64,000 nt of DNA, from the NCBI GenBank assembly GCA_905234495.1, contig CAJOHE010000001.1:124001-188000 (forward strand), written 5' to 3'. Under the pieces are notes generated by a model, which searched no databases, was not told where the DNA came from, and saw nothing but the letters and a program-made list of their open reading frames with translations. This DNA comes from an uncultured Eubacterium sp. (lineage in GTDB: Bacteria; Bacillota; Clostridia; Oscillospirales; Acutalibacteraceae). Each line of letters begins with the position of its first letter. The first letter of the stretch is position 1. A program made the translations under genes and the position numbers. Positions 42,473 through 51,468 of this stretch are shown here, one piece after another.

Positions 42473-43703
42473 TTAACTTAACAAGCTTTGCGTAAAAGAA
42501 GCCGTCGCCTCCGTTATCGCCCGTAAAAACGGTTTTCTGCTCCTCGAGGGTGAATTCCCTGTGTTCTTTGAGAAACGCCTCAACGACGCGCTCATTTTCC
42601 TTTTTATTGAGCGTACAGGTTGAATATATCATCGTGCCGCCGTCTTTAAGATACCGTGCGGCGTTAGAAGCTATTGCAAGCTGAATCTTCGGAAGCTCTT
42701 TTATGTCGTCAAGCTCCTTGTATTTTATCTCGGGCTTGCGCCTGATAATACCGAAACCCGAGCAAGGAACGTCGCAGAGAATCCTGTCGGCTTTTGGTAT
42801 GTTTTCGTTATACTCGGTAGCGTCGCAGGCGTCGGTTTTTATTATTGTTATACCGAGCCTTTGGGCGCCGTCGTCAACAAGTCTGAGCCTGCTTTCATAT
42901 AAATCAAAGGCGTTAAGCTCGCCCTCGTTATTCATTCTTTCGGCTATTGTAAATGCCTTGCCGCCGGGGGCTGAGCACATATCAATGACCGTCTCACCCG
43001 CCTTTGCACCGAGCGCGCAGGCGCAGTTATACGACGAAATATCTTCTATATGAAACAGACCGTTTTTATATGCCTTTGTTTCAAAGAGAGTGCCGACGCT
43101 TTCCACCGAAACAAGTCCGTTTACCGCTTCACACTCTATCCCCTCGTCGAGAAGCTCGTATTCAAGCTCGTCGGCATCGACGTAAAGAGTATTCGGAACC
43201 GCAAAAACTGCGGGCTTTTCAAGAGTTTTCGGAAGGAAGGCTTTAACCGTATCCTCGCCGTACTGCTTGACCCACATATTGATGAGATTCTGAGGCACGG
43301 AATAATTAACGGAGAGGTCGTCAACCTCATCTCTTTCTTCGTCAATCTTATGCAAAACCGCGTTTACAAGCCCCGCATAATAATCCTGCCTGATATCCTT
43401 CGTGAGCTTTACGCTCTCGTTAATCGCAGCGCTACTCGGAACCTTGTCCATATACAAAAGCTGATAAGCGCCGAGGCGAAGAATGGTCATTATCTTGGGC
43501 TTCGGCTTTGAGGCGACATACTTATTGATATAGTAGTCAAGAGTTATTTTTCTTTCAACAACGCCGTAGACAAGCGCAGTGATAAACGCCTTGTCCTCGC
43601 TGACGTCAGCAAGTGCGCTGTCGAGCGAAAGGTTTGAATAGCCGCCGTCGCCGAATATGCGGTGAAGCACCTCAAATGCAATTAGTCTTGATGATTTCAT
43701 CAT
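42462..43703 (-). CDS. rsmB: 16S rRNA C967 5-methyltransferase RsmB
   Basis: 413 aa. An N-terminal NusB-like helical domain (about 1-130) and a C-terminal SAM-dependent RNA m5C methyltransferase domain with MCSAPGGKAF, DLYESRLRL, CDVPCSGFGIIRR (catalytic Cys) and STCTLNKKENE. It methylates C967 of 16S rRNA. ATGATGA overlap with the preceding metallopeptidase gene. Confidence 0.95.
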   Translation of the reverse strand: MMKSSRLIAFEVLHRIFGDGGYSNLSLDSALADVSEDKAFITALVYGVVERKITLDYYINKYVASKPKPKIMTILRLGAYQLLYMDKVPSSAAINESVKLTKDIRQDYYAGLVNAVLHKIDEERDEVDDLSVNYSVPQNLINMWVKQYGEDTVKAFLPKTLEKPAVFAVPNTLYVDADELEYELLDEGIECEAVNGLVSVESVGTLFETKAYKNGLFHIEDISSYNCACALGAKAGETVIDMCSAPGGKAFTIAERMNNEGELNAFDLYESRLRLVDDGAQRLGITIIKTDACDATEYNENIPKADRILCDVPCSGFGIIRRKPEIKYKELDDIKELPKIQLAIASNAARYLKDGGTMIYSTCTLNKKENERVVEAFLKEHREFTLEEQKTVFTGDNGGDGFFYAKLVKLNEN

Positions 43704-44395
43704 CTTCTTCTCCTGCCAGATACGAGAAGCAAAAGTCTCAGAAGCGTTCCAAGCGCCGATGCAAGCGCGGCGACATAGGTCAGCGCCGCTGCCGTAAGAA
43801 CCTTCTTTGCGCCGACGTACTCGTCAGCTGTCAGCATCGACTGGCTCTGTATCGTTTCAAGCGCTCTTTTGGAAGCGTTGAACTCAACGGGAAGAGTTAT
43901 TAGCTGAAATACTACGATGGTCGAATAGAGAATAAGACCGATGTAGATAAGCGGGTCGGAATTGAGAAACATACCGATAAGTGCAAGAGGTACGCCGAGA
44001 TACGTTCCGAGATTTGTTACGGAAATAATCGCGTTTCTGAACGTAAGCGGCGAATAGCCCTGTGCGTACTGGCAGGCGTGTCCCGCCTCGTGGCAGGCAA
44101 TTCCGATTGCGGCAATACTCGTTGAGCCGAACACACCCTGCGAAAGACAAATCTCGTTTGTCTTTGGATTGAAATGGTCGGTCAGAGTTCCGCTGATAGG
44201 CGTAATTCTAACGTCCCTTACGCCGTTTGCCATAAGAAGCATCTGAGCCGCCTGTGCGCCCGTTATGTTTCGCTGGCTGAACACCTGTGAATATTTCTTA
44301 TAATTGCTCTTGACGCTTGCCTGACAAGCAAGTGCAAAGAGAAATACGGGAATCATAATAATGCCCGTGATGTAATATGAAAAATAAACTCCCAT
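43700..44395 (-). CDS. Membrane zinc metallopeptidase, YugP family
   Basis: 231 aa from ATG 44395 (AGGTG upstream; a GTG nine nt earlier overlaps fmt). N-terminal TM (about 4-25), then the zinc motif HEAGH with CQYAQGY downstream, and two or three C-terminal TM segments (about 118-160, 195-220). It matches the YugP-type neutral zinc metallopeptidase family of Firmicutes (substrate unknown). Commonly located between fmt and rsmB in Clostridia, as here. Confidence 0.9.
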   Translation of the reverse strand: MGVYFSYYITGIIMIPVFLFALACQASVKSNYKKYSQVFSQRNITGAQAAQMLLMANGVRDVRITPISGTLTDHFNPKTNEICLSQGVFGSTSIAAIGIACHEAGHACQYAQGYSPLTFRNAIISVTNLGTYLGVPLALIGMFLNSDPLIYIGLILYSTIVVFQLITLPVEFNASKRALETIQSQSMLTADEYVGAKKVLTAAALTYVAALASALGTLLRLLLLVSGRRRR

Positions 44396-44400
44396 TAATA

Positions 44401-45330
44401 TCACCTGCCAAGAACTGTTCCCTCAGGAATTGTAAATCCTGCAAGGAATGATTTTGCATCCATTCGTTTTTTGCCTTCAAGCTGAAGCTCGAGGATTTCT
44501 ATTGTTTTGCCGTCGCCGCAGGACACGATGAGTCTCTTTTTGCTCTCGATAACCTCGCCTGCGGTTCCGCCCTCTATATCGCACAAAACTGATTTGTGGA
44601 TTTTAACGTTTTTGCCGTTTATCACGGTTGAAGCGCAGGGCCAGCTCTGAAGTCCCCTGATATGATTGTGAACCTCGAAAGCCGATTTTGCAAAGTCAAT
44701 CGGCGACATAGCTTTGGTAATCTTTGCAGCATAGCCGAAATCGCCCTCGGGCTGTTTTTGCGGCGAAATCTCACCGCTTTCAACGAGGTCAAGAGTTTTC
44801 AGAAGCTCGTCGCCTCCGAGCTCTGCGAGCCTGTCAAAAAGCATTTCCGACGTTTCGTTGATGCCTATATCGGTTTCGCAGACCGAAAGGATATCGCCTG
44901 TATCAAGGCCGTCGTCCATCTGCATAATCGTTACGCCCGTTTTACTGTCGCCGTTGAGGACTGCCCACTGAATCGGCGCAGCGCCCCTGTACTTCGGCAA
45001 AAGCGAGGCGTGAACGTTGATACAGCCGTGCTTTGCGGCAACGAGTACCTCGTGGGGAAGAATCTTTCCGTATGCGACAACGATTATAACGTCTGCACCG
45101 AAAGACTTTATCAGCTCAAGTTTTTCCACGTCCTTCAGCGTATTTGGCTGATACACGGGAATACCGTTTTCAAGCGCGCAGACCTTTACCGGCGGCGCAG
45201 TGAGTATCTGCTTTCTGCCGACGGGCTTATCGGGCTGTGAAAAAACAGCCACGACATCGTGTCTGCTATTTATAAGTTTTTCAAGACAGGGCACCGCAAA
45301 ATCGGGCGTGCCCATAAAAACAATTCTCAT
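44401..45330 (-). CDS. fmt: Methionyl-tRNA formyltransferase
   Basis: 309 aa. N-terminal hydrolase fold with FMGTPDFAV and the catalytic SLLPKYRGAAPIQW (Asn/His/Asp site) and GVTIMQMDDGLDTGDI; C-terminal OB-like domain (about 205-305). It formylates Met-tRNA(fMet) using 10-formyl-THF. Two nt after def: def-fmt, the standard pair that adds and removes the formyl group. Confidence 0.97.
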   Translation of the reverse strand: MRIVFMGTPDFAVPCLEKLINSRHDVVAVFSQPDKPVGRKQILTAPPVKVCALENGIPVYQPNTLKDVEKLELIKSFGADVIIVVAYGKILPHEVLVAAKHGCINVHASLLPKYRGAAPIQWAVLNGDSKTGVTIMQMDDGLDTGDILSVCETDIGINETSEMLFDRLAELGGDELLKTLDLVESGEISPQKQPEGDFGYAAKITKAMSPIDFAKSAFEVHNHIRGLQSWPCASTVINGKNVKIHKSVLCDIEGGTAGEVIESKKRLIVSCGDGKTIEILELQLEGKKRMDAKSFLAGFTIPEGTVLGR

Positions 45331-45332
45331 AA

Positions 45333-45794
45333 TTAACTCTCGTGAAGGGTTTCGCCCTCGATAATATGTGATGTGAAAATAATGCCGTCAAGGTGGTCGA
45401 TTTCGTGGCAAAATGCCTTTGCTTTCAGGTCTTCACCCGTGAAAACCTGCCACTTGCCGTTTCTGTCCTGCGCCTTGACCTTGACCTTCTGAGGTCTTTT
45501 GGTTGTGCCCCACTTGCCGGGAAGCGAGAGACAGCCTTCCTGAGAAATCTGCTCGCCTTCCTGCGAGACAATCTCGGGATTGACAAGTTCCATAACGCCG
45601 TCGCCGATATCGATAACAACAACTCTTTTGAGTATGCCTACCTGAACGGCGGCAAGTCCCACGCCGTTGTCGTTATACATAGTGTCCTTCATATCGTCGA
45701 TAAGCGTTGCAAGTCTGTCGTCAAAGACCTCGACCTTGCGGCTTTTCTTATTTAAAATAGGGTCGCCTAACGTGACTATATTTCTAAGTGCCAT
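45333..45794 (-). CDS. def: Peptide deformylase
   Basis: 153 aa. Metalloenzyme motifs [10 protein letters not shown] (motif 1), EGCLSLPG (motif 2 with metal-binding Cys) and [11 protein letters not shown] (motif 3 with HExxH) are intact. It removes the N-formyl group from nascent proteins. ATG at 45794 has GAGGTG 5 nt upstream; a GTG six nt earlier is unlikely. The short C-terminus fits type 1 or Gram-positive short deformylases. Confidence 0.96.
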   Translation of the reverse strand: MALRNIVTLGDPILNKKSRKVEVFDDRLATLIDDMKDTMYNDNGVGLAAVQVGILKRVVVIDIGDGVMELVNPEIVSQEGEQISQEGCLSLPGKWGTTKRPQKVKVKAQDRNGKWQVFTGEDLKAKAFCHEIDHLDGIIFTSHIIEGETLHES

Positions 45795-45808
45795 ATGCAC
45801 ACCTCAAT

Positions 45809-48028
45809 TCATGACAAATCATAAGGATTAAGGTCTACCGAAACTGATATATCCTTGTATTCCTTAATAGTATACAGTCTTTTTAAAATATCATTTAATA
45901 ATGTTCGTATTTCTTTTGAATTCTTACATTTAATCAGAAGCTTATATCTGTAATGATTATTGAGCTTGGCAATCTTTGCGGGGCTCGGACCGAGAACGAT
46001 GAGTTTTTGTTTTCTGTCGGAATTGAGCTCTTTCATAATATCAAAGAAAGCCTTGGCGCAAAGCGCAACCGTGTTTTCGTTTTCGCCTGTAAATGATGCG
46101 GCGTAAATGTCGCAGTAAGGCGGATAAACCATCATTTTTCTTAGGGCAATCTCGTTTTCAAAAAAGCCCTTGTAATCCTGATTTGAAGCAAAGACCAAGG
46201 TTTGATTATAGGGATTAATAGTCTGAATAACTGCCTTGCCCTGATTGCCCCTTCTGCCGCTTCTGCCCACAACCTGAGTGATGAGGTCAAAGCACCTCTC
46301 GCCGCTGTTGTAGTTCTCGTCGTAAAGAGAGTTGTCCGCATTCACAACGCCGACAAGCTCAACGTTCGGGAAATCGAGTCCCTTTGCAACCATCTGCGTT
46401 CCGACGAGAATACCATACTCGCCGTTTGCAAAGGAAGCAAAAAGCTTATCGTGGCTGAATTTCTTTGCCGTGGTGTCCGCGTCCATACGAAGCACTCTTG
46501 CATCGGGGAAAAGCGCCGCGATGTCGTCCTCAATACGCTGCGTGCCGTAGCCGCTGTATCTCACGTTAGTACCCGAGCACTCGGGACATACGTTATCAAG
46601 CCTCTTTGAAAAGCCGCAGTAGTGGCAGGTGAGCCTGTTTGTCCTGCTGTGATACGTCAGGGAAATTGAACAGTTCGGGCAGGTTATGACGTGACCGCAG
46701 TCGTTGCAGGCAATAAACGTGTTATAGCCCCTTCTGTTAATAAGAAGGATAACCTGCTTGCCGTCGTCAAGAGTCTGACTAATCAGGTCTTTAAGAGTAG
46801 CGGAAATAGGCGAGCGGTTCCTGTTTTTAAGCTCTTCCTTCATATCAACTGTGATGACCTGTGGAAGAACTGAATCGCCGTAGCGCTCGTCAAGCTCTGC
46901 AAGAGTATAATTGCCGTTTACGGCATTGGAATACGTCTCTACAGAAGGCGTTGCCGACGTGAGAAGAAGAAGCGCCTTGTTGTATTTGCAGCGGAATCTC
47001 GCAACGTCCCTTGCGTGGTAACGCGGCGTTCTCTCGCTCTTATAAGTGTTTTCCTGTTCCTCGTCGATAATGATGAGACCGAGGTTATGAACAGGCGCAA
47101 ACACCGCGCTTCGGGTGCCGATGACGATGTTTGCCTCTCCCCTGTCAATGCGCTTGTACTCATCGTTTCTCTCACCGAGGGAAAGCGCGCTGTGAATAAC
47201 TGCGACCTTGTTGCCGTATCTCTGATGAAAGATGGAAAGCGCCTGCGGGGTAAGTCCTATCTCGGGAACGAGAACAATTACATCCTTATTAAGCTCACGG
47301 CATCTGTCTATAAGGCTGAGGTAAACCTGAGTTTTTCCGCTTCCGGTAACCCCGTAAAGAAGCCCAGTGCCGCCCTTATCCGAAAGCATTTTTTCAAAGC
47401 ACTTATACGCTTTTTGCTGCTTTTCTGAAAGAGTTATTTCGGCAGTGTCGGTAGGTTCGTTCACCTTATAAGGCGTTCTGTAAACTTGCTTGTCGTACAC
47501 GGTGATAACGCCGTATTTTTCAAGATTTTTGATTACAGCCGCACCAACCGAACAGAATTCGCAAATCTCGTTTACGGATGCGCTTCCGATGTCAAACAAG
47601 AGATTGACAACGCTTCTCTGCTTTGGCGTTAGCTTTGGCAAATCCTCTTCCTTTTCAATTAGAAGCATCGCCGTCTTAGATGACGCGTTTCTTATTTTAC
47701 CGAAGCCGCGAGGAAGCATCTGCCTCAGGCAGTCGTACGTCGTGCAGAAGCAGCGTTCCTTGAGCCAGAGCGCAAGGGAAATCATTTCCTCGTCAAGACA
47801 GGGCTTGCTGTCGGTGATTGAAGCAATCTCTTTGAGCTTGGAATTTATACCGCTGTAAAGTTTAACAATAATACCGTCGCGCAGTCTGTTGCCGTTTCCG
47901 AATGGTATTCTGACTCTCATACCCACCTTTGCTGTTTTTACAAGCACTTCGGGCACGTAGTAATCGTAGTCGGAATCAAGATTGAAAAAGGTTTTTTCGA
48001 CTGCAACGGTAGCAATCGTTCTGTTCAT
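45809..48028 (-). CDS. priA: Primosomal protein N' (replication restart helicase PriA)
   Basis: 739 aa. N-terminal DNA-binding domain (about 1-110), superfamily-2 helicase with Walker A GVTGSGKT near 225 and DEEQ near 318, and a zinc-binding insert (CNDC ... CPNC ... CHYC ... CPEC, about 440-485). PriA reloads the replicative helicase at stalled forks. Its ATG shares a base with the rpoZ stop. Confidence 0.97.
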   Translation of the reverse strand: MNRTIATVAVEKTFFNLDSDYDYYVPEVLVKTAKVGMRVRIPFGNGNRLRDGIIVKLYSGINSKLKEIASITDSKPCLDEEMISLALWLKERCFCTTYDCLRQMLPRGFGKIRNASSKTAMLLIEKEEDLPKLTPKQRSVVNLLFDIGSASVNEICEFCSVGAAVIKNLEKYGVITVYDKQVYRTPYKVNEPTDTAEITLSEKQQKAYKCFEKMLSDKGGTGLLYGVTGSGKTQVYLSLIDRCRELNKDVIVLVPEIGLTPQALSIFHQRYGNKVAVIHSALSLGERNDEYKRIDRGEANIVIGTRSAVFAPVHNLGLIIIDEEQENTYKSERTPRYHARDVARFRCKYNKALLLLTSATPSVETYSNAVNGNYTLAELDERYGDSVLPQVITVDMKEELKNRNRSPISATLKDLISQTLDDGKQVILLINRRGYNTFIACNDCGHVITCPNCSISLTYHSRTNRLTCHYCGFSKRLDNVCPECSGTNVRYSGYGTQRIEDDIAALFPDARVLRMDADTTAKKFSHDKLFASFANGEYGILVGTQMVAKGLDFPNVELVGVVNADNSLYDENYNSGERCFDLITQVVGRSGRRGNQGKAVIQTINPYNQTLVFASNQDYKGFFENEIALRKMMVYPPYCDIYAASFTGENENTVALCAKAFFDIMKELNSDRKQKLIVLGPSPAKIAKLNNHYRYKLLIKCKNSKEIRTLLNDILKRLYTIKEYKDISVSVDLNPYDLS

Positions 48029-48237
48029 TACTTATTTGCTATTTCCTTTGGCTCTTCAACAACGTACTTGCCGTCGATAATTTCGTCCATAGCGAGAGAT
48101 ACCGTCTTTTCATCGATGTGTTCGTCGTGACTGATAGCCTCGTCTCTGATTTCTCTTGCTCTTTTGGCTACGCCTGTTACGATTGAGTAACGGCTTGCGC
48201 AACCGTTGAGTAATTTGTTAAGATCCGGATTAAACAT
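48028..48237 (-). CDS. rpoZ: RNA polymerase omega subunit
   Basis: 69 aa. Omega signature NGCASRYSIVTGVAKRAREI followed by KTVSLAMDEIIDGKY. It supports assembly of RNA polymerase around beta-prime. It sits between gmk and priA, the usual Firmicute order (yicC-remA-gmk-rpoZ-priA). GGAG ribosome site. Confidence 0.93.
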   Translation of the reverse strand: MFNPDLNKLLNGCASRYSIVTGVAKRAREIRDEAISHDEHIDEKTVSLAMDEIIDGKYVVEEPKEIANK

Positions 48238-48252
48238 AATAATTTCTCCTTT

Positions 48253-48828
48253 TTATGCGTTATGCTTTTTAAGCTCTTCGCAAAGTATTTTATCTATTTC
48301 ATCAACGCAAACCTCAAGGTCATCGTTAATAACATTGTACTGGTAAATATCCTTGTAGGACATTTCCTTATAAGCAATTTCCATACGGTTTCTGATTTCC
48401 TCTTCGCTGTCGGTTCCCCTGCCGCGAAGCCTCTTTTCAAGCACCTCGATACTCGGCGGAAGAAGGAAGATTGAAACACATTCCGGGAAAAGCTCCATAA
48501 CGTTCTGGGCGCCCTCAATCTCAATGATGAGGAAACAGATTTTGCCCATCTGTATCGCCTCGTGAACACCCTCTGTCGGCGTGCCGTAGTAGCAGCCATT
48601 GTAGCAGGTGTATTCAATCAGCCCGTTATTTTCAATCAGATATTCAAACTGTTCCTTGCTGATAAAGAAATAGTTTACGCCGTCAATTTCATCCGCCCTC
48701 TGCTTTCTTGTGGTAGCCGATACGGACTTTACAACGTCATTTCTCTTTTCGCAAAGTCTTTTAAACACGGTGTCCTTTCCGCAGCCGCTCGGGGCGGAAA
48801 ACACAACCATCATTCCCCTGTTATTCAT
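48253..48828 (-). CDS. gmk: Guanylate kinase
   Basis: 191 aa from ATG 48828 (GAGGATG upstream; a start 39 nt earlier lies deep inside remA). P-loop FSAPSGCGKD near 8-17, KSVSATTRKQRADEIDGVNYFFIS and LIEIEGAQNV segments. It converts GMP to GDP with ATP. Overlaps remA by 8 nt. Confidence 0.95.
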   Translation of the reverse strand: MNNRGMMVVFSAPSGCGKDTVFKRLCEKRNDVVKSVSATTRKQRADEIDGVNYFFISKEQFEYLIENNGLIEYTCYNGCYYGTPTEGVHEAIQMGKICFLIIEIEGAQNVMELFPECVSIFLLPPSIEVLEKRLRGRGTDSEEEIRNRMEIAYKEMSYKDIYQYNVINDDLEVCVDEIDKILCEELKKHNA

Positions 48829-49078
48829 CTGCAACATCCTCTGTTTCAGCGCCGAATTTCGGTGCAATCTGCTTTAAATCCATATAGGAAAGAATCACGT
48901 TGTCGCTGTCTGTAATAATGACGCTCATCGTCTTTCTGCCGTGGGTGGCATCAATAAGCGAACCGTTTGATTTGCTCTCACGGATTATCTTTTTTATGGG
49001 CGCGGACTCGGGCGACACAACTGCGATAACCCTGTCGGCGTTTACCATATTGTTAAAACCAATGTTTACTAAATTCAT
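48821..49078 (-). CDS. remA: RemA-like DUF370 DNA-binding regulator
   Basis: 85 aa. The DUF370 family is clear from MNLVNIGFNNMVNADRVIAVVSPESAPIKK and DATHGRKTMSVIITDS. In B. subtilis RemA activates matrix and osmoprotectant genes as a ring-shaped DNA binder; elsewhere the role is less defined. Located between yicC and gmk as in most Firmicutes. Confidence 0.92.
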   Translation of the reverse strand: MNLVNIGFNNMVNADRVIAVVSPESAPIKKIIRESKSNGSLIDATHGRKTMSVIITDSDNVILSYMDLKQIAPKFGAETEDVADE

Positions 49079-49087
49079 ACTGCGCCC

Positions 49088-49966
49088 CTATTCGATATTC
49101 TGAATCTGCTCTCTGATTTTTTCAATTTCCGCCTTCATATCAACAACTCTCTTTGCGATATCAACGTCGGAACATTTAGAGCCGATTGTGTTTGCCTCTC
49201 TGTTGATTTCCTGAACGAGGAAATCCATCTTTCTGCCGACCGCCTCTTCGCTTTCAAGGAAATCGCGAAGCTGCTCGATATGAGAGCGAAGCCTTACTGT
49301 TTCCTCGGCAACGGCAACCTTGTCGGCATAGATTGCAACCTCCTGAATGATGCGCGCTTCATCAAGGCTAACGTCGCCGATGAGCTCGTGAACTCTTTCA
49401 ACAAGCTTATCGTTGTATTCCTTGACGGTTTCGGGCGAGCGTTCCTCGATATAAGCTACGTTATCAAGAATAATCTGAGTGCGGGAATAAACGTCCTCAT
49501 ACATCTTTTTGCCCTCAATCAGGCGCATTTCGATGAATTTTTCAACCGCTTCCTCGGCAACCTCTTTGACCATATTCCAGATAGCGTCCTCGTCCTCCTC
49601 GCTCTTGCGGACAACGAGAACATCCTGAAACTTGCCGATTGAAAGCGCGCCGTAATCCTCGCGAAGGTCGTAGGTTTCCTGAAGCTCTTTGAGCGCCTTA
49701 ACATAGGCGGATGCGAGAGTGTGATTAACCGCGACGTCGCATGCTTCTGTGTTGAGAGCTTCGATGTTTATATAGCACTCAACCTTGCCCCTTGCAACTC
49801 GAGAGCCGATGTAGGACTTAATCTTTTCCTCAAGAAAGCCGTACTGCCTCGGGCAGCGGGAATAAAAATCAAAATACCTGTGATTGACAGATTTAAGCTC
49901 GACGGAAATTATGTAACCGTTCAGCTCTTTAACGGCTCTGCCAAAGCCTGTCATAGATTTAACCAT
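49088..49966 (-). CDS. yicC: YicC family endoribonuclease-like protein
   Basis: 292 aa. N-terminal MVKSMTGFGRA and C-terminal DUF1732 segment (GRKMDFLVQEINREANTIGSKCSD) identify the YicC family, described in other bacteria as an endoribonuclease affecting stress and stationary-phase RNA. ATG 49966 is preferred over a GTG nine nt upstream because AGGTG is then correctly spaced. First gene of a 16-gene operon running to spoVM. Confidence 0.92.
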   Translation of the reverse strand: MVKSMTGFGRAVKELNGYIISVELKSVNHRYFDFYSRCPRQYGFLEEKIKSYIGSRVARGKVECYINIEALNTEACDVAVNHTLASAYVKALKELQETYDLREDYGALSIGKFQDVLVVRKSEEDEDAIWNMVKEVAEEAVEKFIEMRLIEGKKMYEDVYSRTQIILDNVAYIEERSPETVKEYNDKLVERVHELIGDVSLDEARIIQEVAIYADKVAVAEETVRLRSHIEQLRDFLESEEAVGRKMDFLVQEINREANTIGSKCSDVDIAKRVVDMKAEIEKIREQIQNIE

Positions 49967-49998
49967 AGCGTTCACCTATATATTATATATTATTAAAC

Positions 49999-50028
49999 AT
50001 TATATAATTGCGGCTATCGTGAGGTCAA
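49999..50028 (-). promoter_or_regulatory. Promoter of the yicC-spoVM operon
   Basis: Minus strand: TTGACC (50023-50028), 18-nt spacer, TATAAT (49999-50004), about 32 nt before the yicC ATG. No other strong promoter was seen before the terminator at 36.8 kb. Confidence 0.6.
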
Positions 50029-50080
50029 TAGTTTGTTAACAGTTTATTAATAAAGTTAATATTATTTTTACAAACAAAAA

Positions 50081-50102
50081 CGGGAAGGCATTAGCCTTCC
50101 CG
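50081..50102 (-). terminator. Terminator of the LRR protein gene
   Basis: CGGGAAGGC (50081-50089), loop ATTA, GCCTTCCCG (50094-50102), followed in minus-strand sense by TTTTTGTTTG. Confidence 0.85.
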
Positions 50103-50114
50103 AAAGATTACATA

Positions 50115-51263
50115 TCAGTAAGTGTAATTTATGAAATTGCCGTAGTATTGCAGATACTGAGAATTTGCCCGTTTCATACTTGCAAAGTCCTTAGCGTTTA
50201 CAATACCGTCAGAGTTCCTGTCGCACATTACCATGGCAACGTCGACAGATTCGCCCAAATCGGGATTGAATACGTAGGTGTAATTCACGCCCTCACAGCT
50301 GAACACGGCTGAATAATCCGCGCCGGATACGCTGAGTGAGAACGTACCGTCCGTCGGCGTTCCGTTAATTGTCGCGCCGCTTAAAACGTTTTGCGACATT
50401 GTTCCGTCGGGATTCAGAAGCGCTCTGATATTACCCGTTACGTCGTAGCTGATTGCCTTGATGTAGACGTTGTAATTCGCCGCTGAAGCCGGGCTGTAAA
50501 TCTTTGTTGCGAAATAATAGGTTTCTCCCTCAGAAAGATTTACCGAGATGTAGAAATCGCAACCCGACATACCCGAATAGAAGGTTGAACCGTGGTCGTC
50601 GTTCGACGCAATCAGGTTGAATGAGCTATCGTAAACGTAACCAACGGTATCTTCCATAGATACGGAATAGAATACGAACGTTCCGTCAACCTGTGCGGTA
50701 TAGGGAAGATAGGCTTTCATAGCAGTCCCCTGCTTGATATCAACGTTATGTTCGCCGCTTGAAACGCTTTCACAGCTGAACGCAACGTTATTAGAAACGG
50801 CAACGTGAAGAGCGTAGCTTCCCGCCTCCGCCGTGAGAACAAAGCCTGCTTTGTCAGCCTCGCCGTCCTTGGCAAAAGAAACGTCACCTATATGAGCGAT
50901 GTTTGAACCGAGCGAAAGGCTGAGCAGTTGGGGTGTTGCCGCAAACACGCCGTTGCCCATACCCGTTACGCTGTCGGCAACAGTCACATTTGTAAGAGAG
51001 GTAGCGCCCGAAAAGGCGTAGTCGCCGAGATAGGTCACGCCTTCCTCAATTACAAGATTCTGCATATCGCGCGTATACGTTGACCACGGTGCGGAATAGG
51101 TCTGCACGTAGTCGTCCATAGCGCCATCACCGCTTATGTAAAGCGTGCTTGTCTGACTGTCATAATACCAGTCTATGTCGCTTGCAAGAGCGGATATGCA
51201 GGCAAAAACTGTTGCGAATACCAATATTGCAACGCATATAAGTGCTATTATTTTCTTTTTCAT
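50115..51263 (-). CDS. Secreted BspA-type leucine-rich repeat protein with dockerin-like calcium loop
   Basis: 382 aa. Signal peptide (about 1-28), then BspA/LRR_5-type repeats (about 60-130, with FSGATSLTNVTV and NVLSLSLGSN-like periodicity), a beta-rich middle, and a C-terminal DRNSDGIVNAKD loop that matches a dockerin type I calcium-binding site. Only one such loop is evident, so it is a half or degenerate dockerin. A role in cell-surface or cellulosome-like attachment is inferred. Last gene of the secreted-protein locus on this strand. Confidence 0.75.
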   Translation of the reverse strand: MKKKIIALICVAILVFATVFACISALASDIDWYYDSQTSTLYISGDGAMDDYVQTYSAPWSTYTRDMQNLVIEEGVTYLGDYAFSGATSLTNVTVADSVTGMGNGVFAATPQLLSLSLGSNIAHIGDVSFAKDGEADKAGFVLTAEAGSYALHVAVSNNVAFSCESVSSGEHNVDIKQGTAMKAYLPYTAQVDGTFVFYSVSMEDTVGYVYDSSFNLIASNDDHGSTFYSGMSGCDFYISVNLSEGETYYFATKIYSPASAANYNVYIKAISYDVTGNIRALLNPDGTMSQNVLSGATINGTPTDGTFSLSVSGADYSAVFSCEGVNYTYVFNPDLGESVDVAMVMCDRNSDGIVNAKDFASMKRANSQYLQYYGNFINYTY

Positions 51264-51284
51264 AATATCACCTTTTGAAAGATA

Positions 51285-51306
51285 AGGGGGAGGCGCGCCT
51301 CCCCCT
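51285..51306. repeat. 22-bp perfect GC palindrome
   Basis: Arms AGGGGGAGGCG and CGCCTCCCCCT. It lies between the 43-aa peptide gene and the LRR gene, and could end the giant-gene transcript, although a U-run is not evident. The core resembles the arms of the inverted repeat at 62351-62425. Confidence 0.5.
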
Positions 51307-51313
51307 ACCTATT

Positions 51314-51445
51314 TTAGAAATCGTCGTCCATTGTTGTGCCTTCGCCACCGTCGCCGAAGCCTTCGGTCAGCGATTCTGTGCAGATGTCAATATAGATATT
51401 GAACTTTTCGATTTCAGCACTCGGGGTAATATAATCTTTTTTCAT
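51314..51445 (-). CDS. Small peptide after the giant protein (43 aa)
   Basis: 43 aa from ATG 51445 with AAGGAGGA upstream. N-terminus MKKDYITPSAEIEKFNIYID, then a Gly/Glu/Asp-rich acidic tail ending DDDF. It starts 23 nt after the giant gene and resembles the 44-aa peptide that follows the second giant gene (shared MKK-Y-P-E-F pattern). No signal peptide, no clear TM. Possibly a secretion- or assembly-associated peptide or a peptide precursor; not proven. Confidence 0.5.
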   Translation of the reverse strand: MKKDYITPSAEIEKFNIYIDICTESLTEGFGDGGEGTTMDDDF

Positions 51446-51468
51446 ATTAATATCCTCCTTGTGCTAAA

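Noticed and set aside
44662..45240. A 192-codon open frame on the plus strand opposite fmt
   Set aside because: Fully antisense to a conserved gene in a tight operon and without a recognisable domain.
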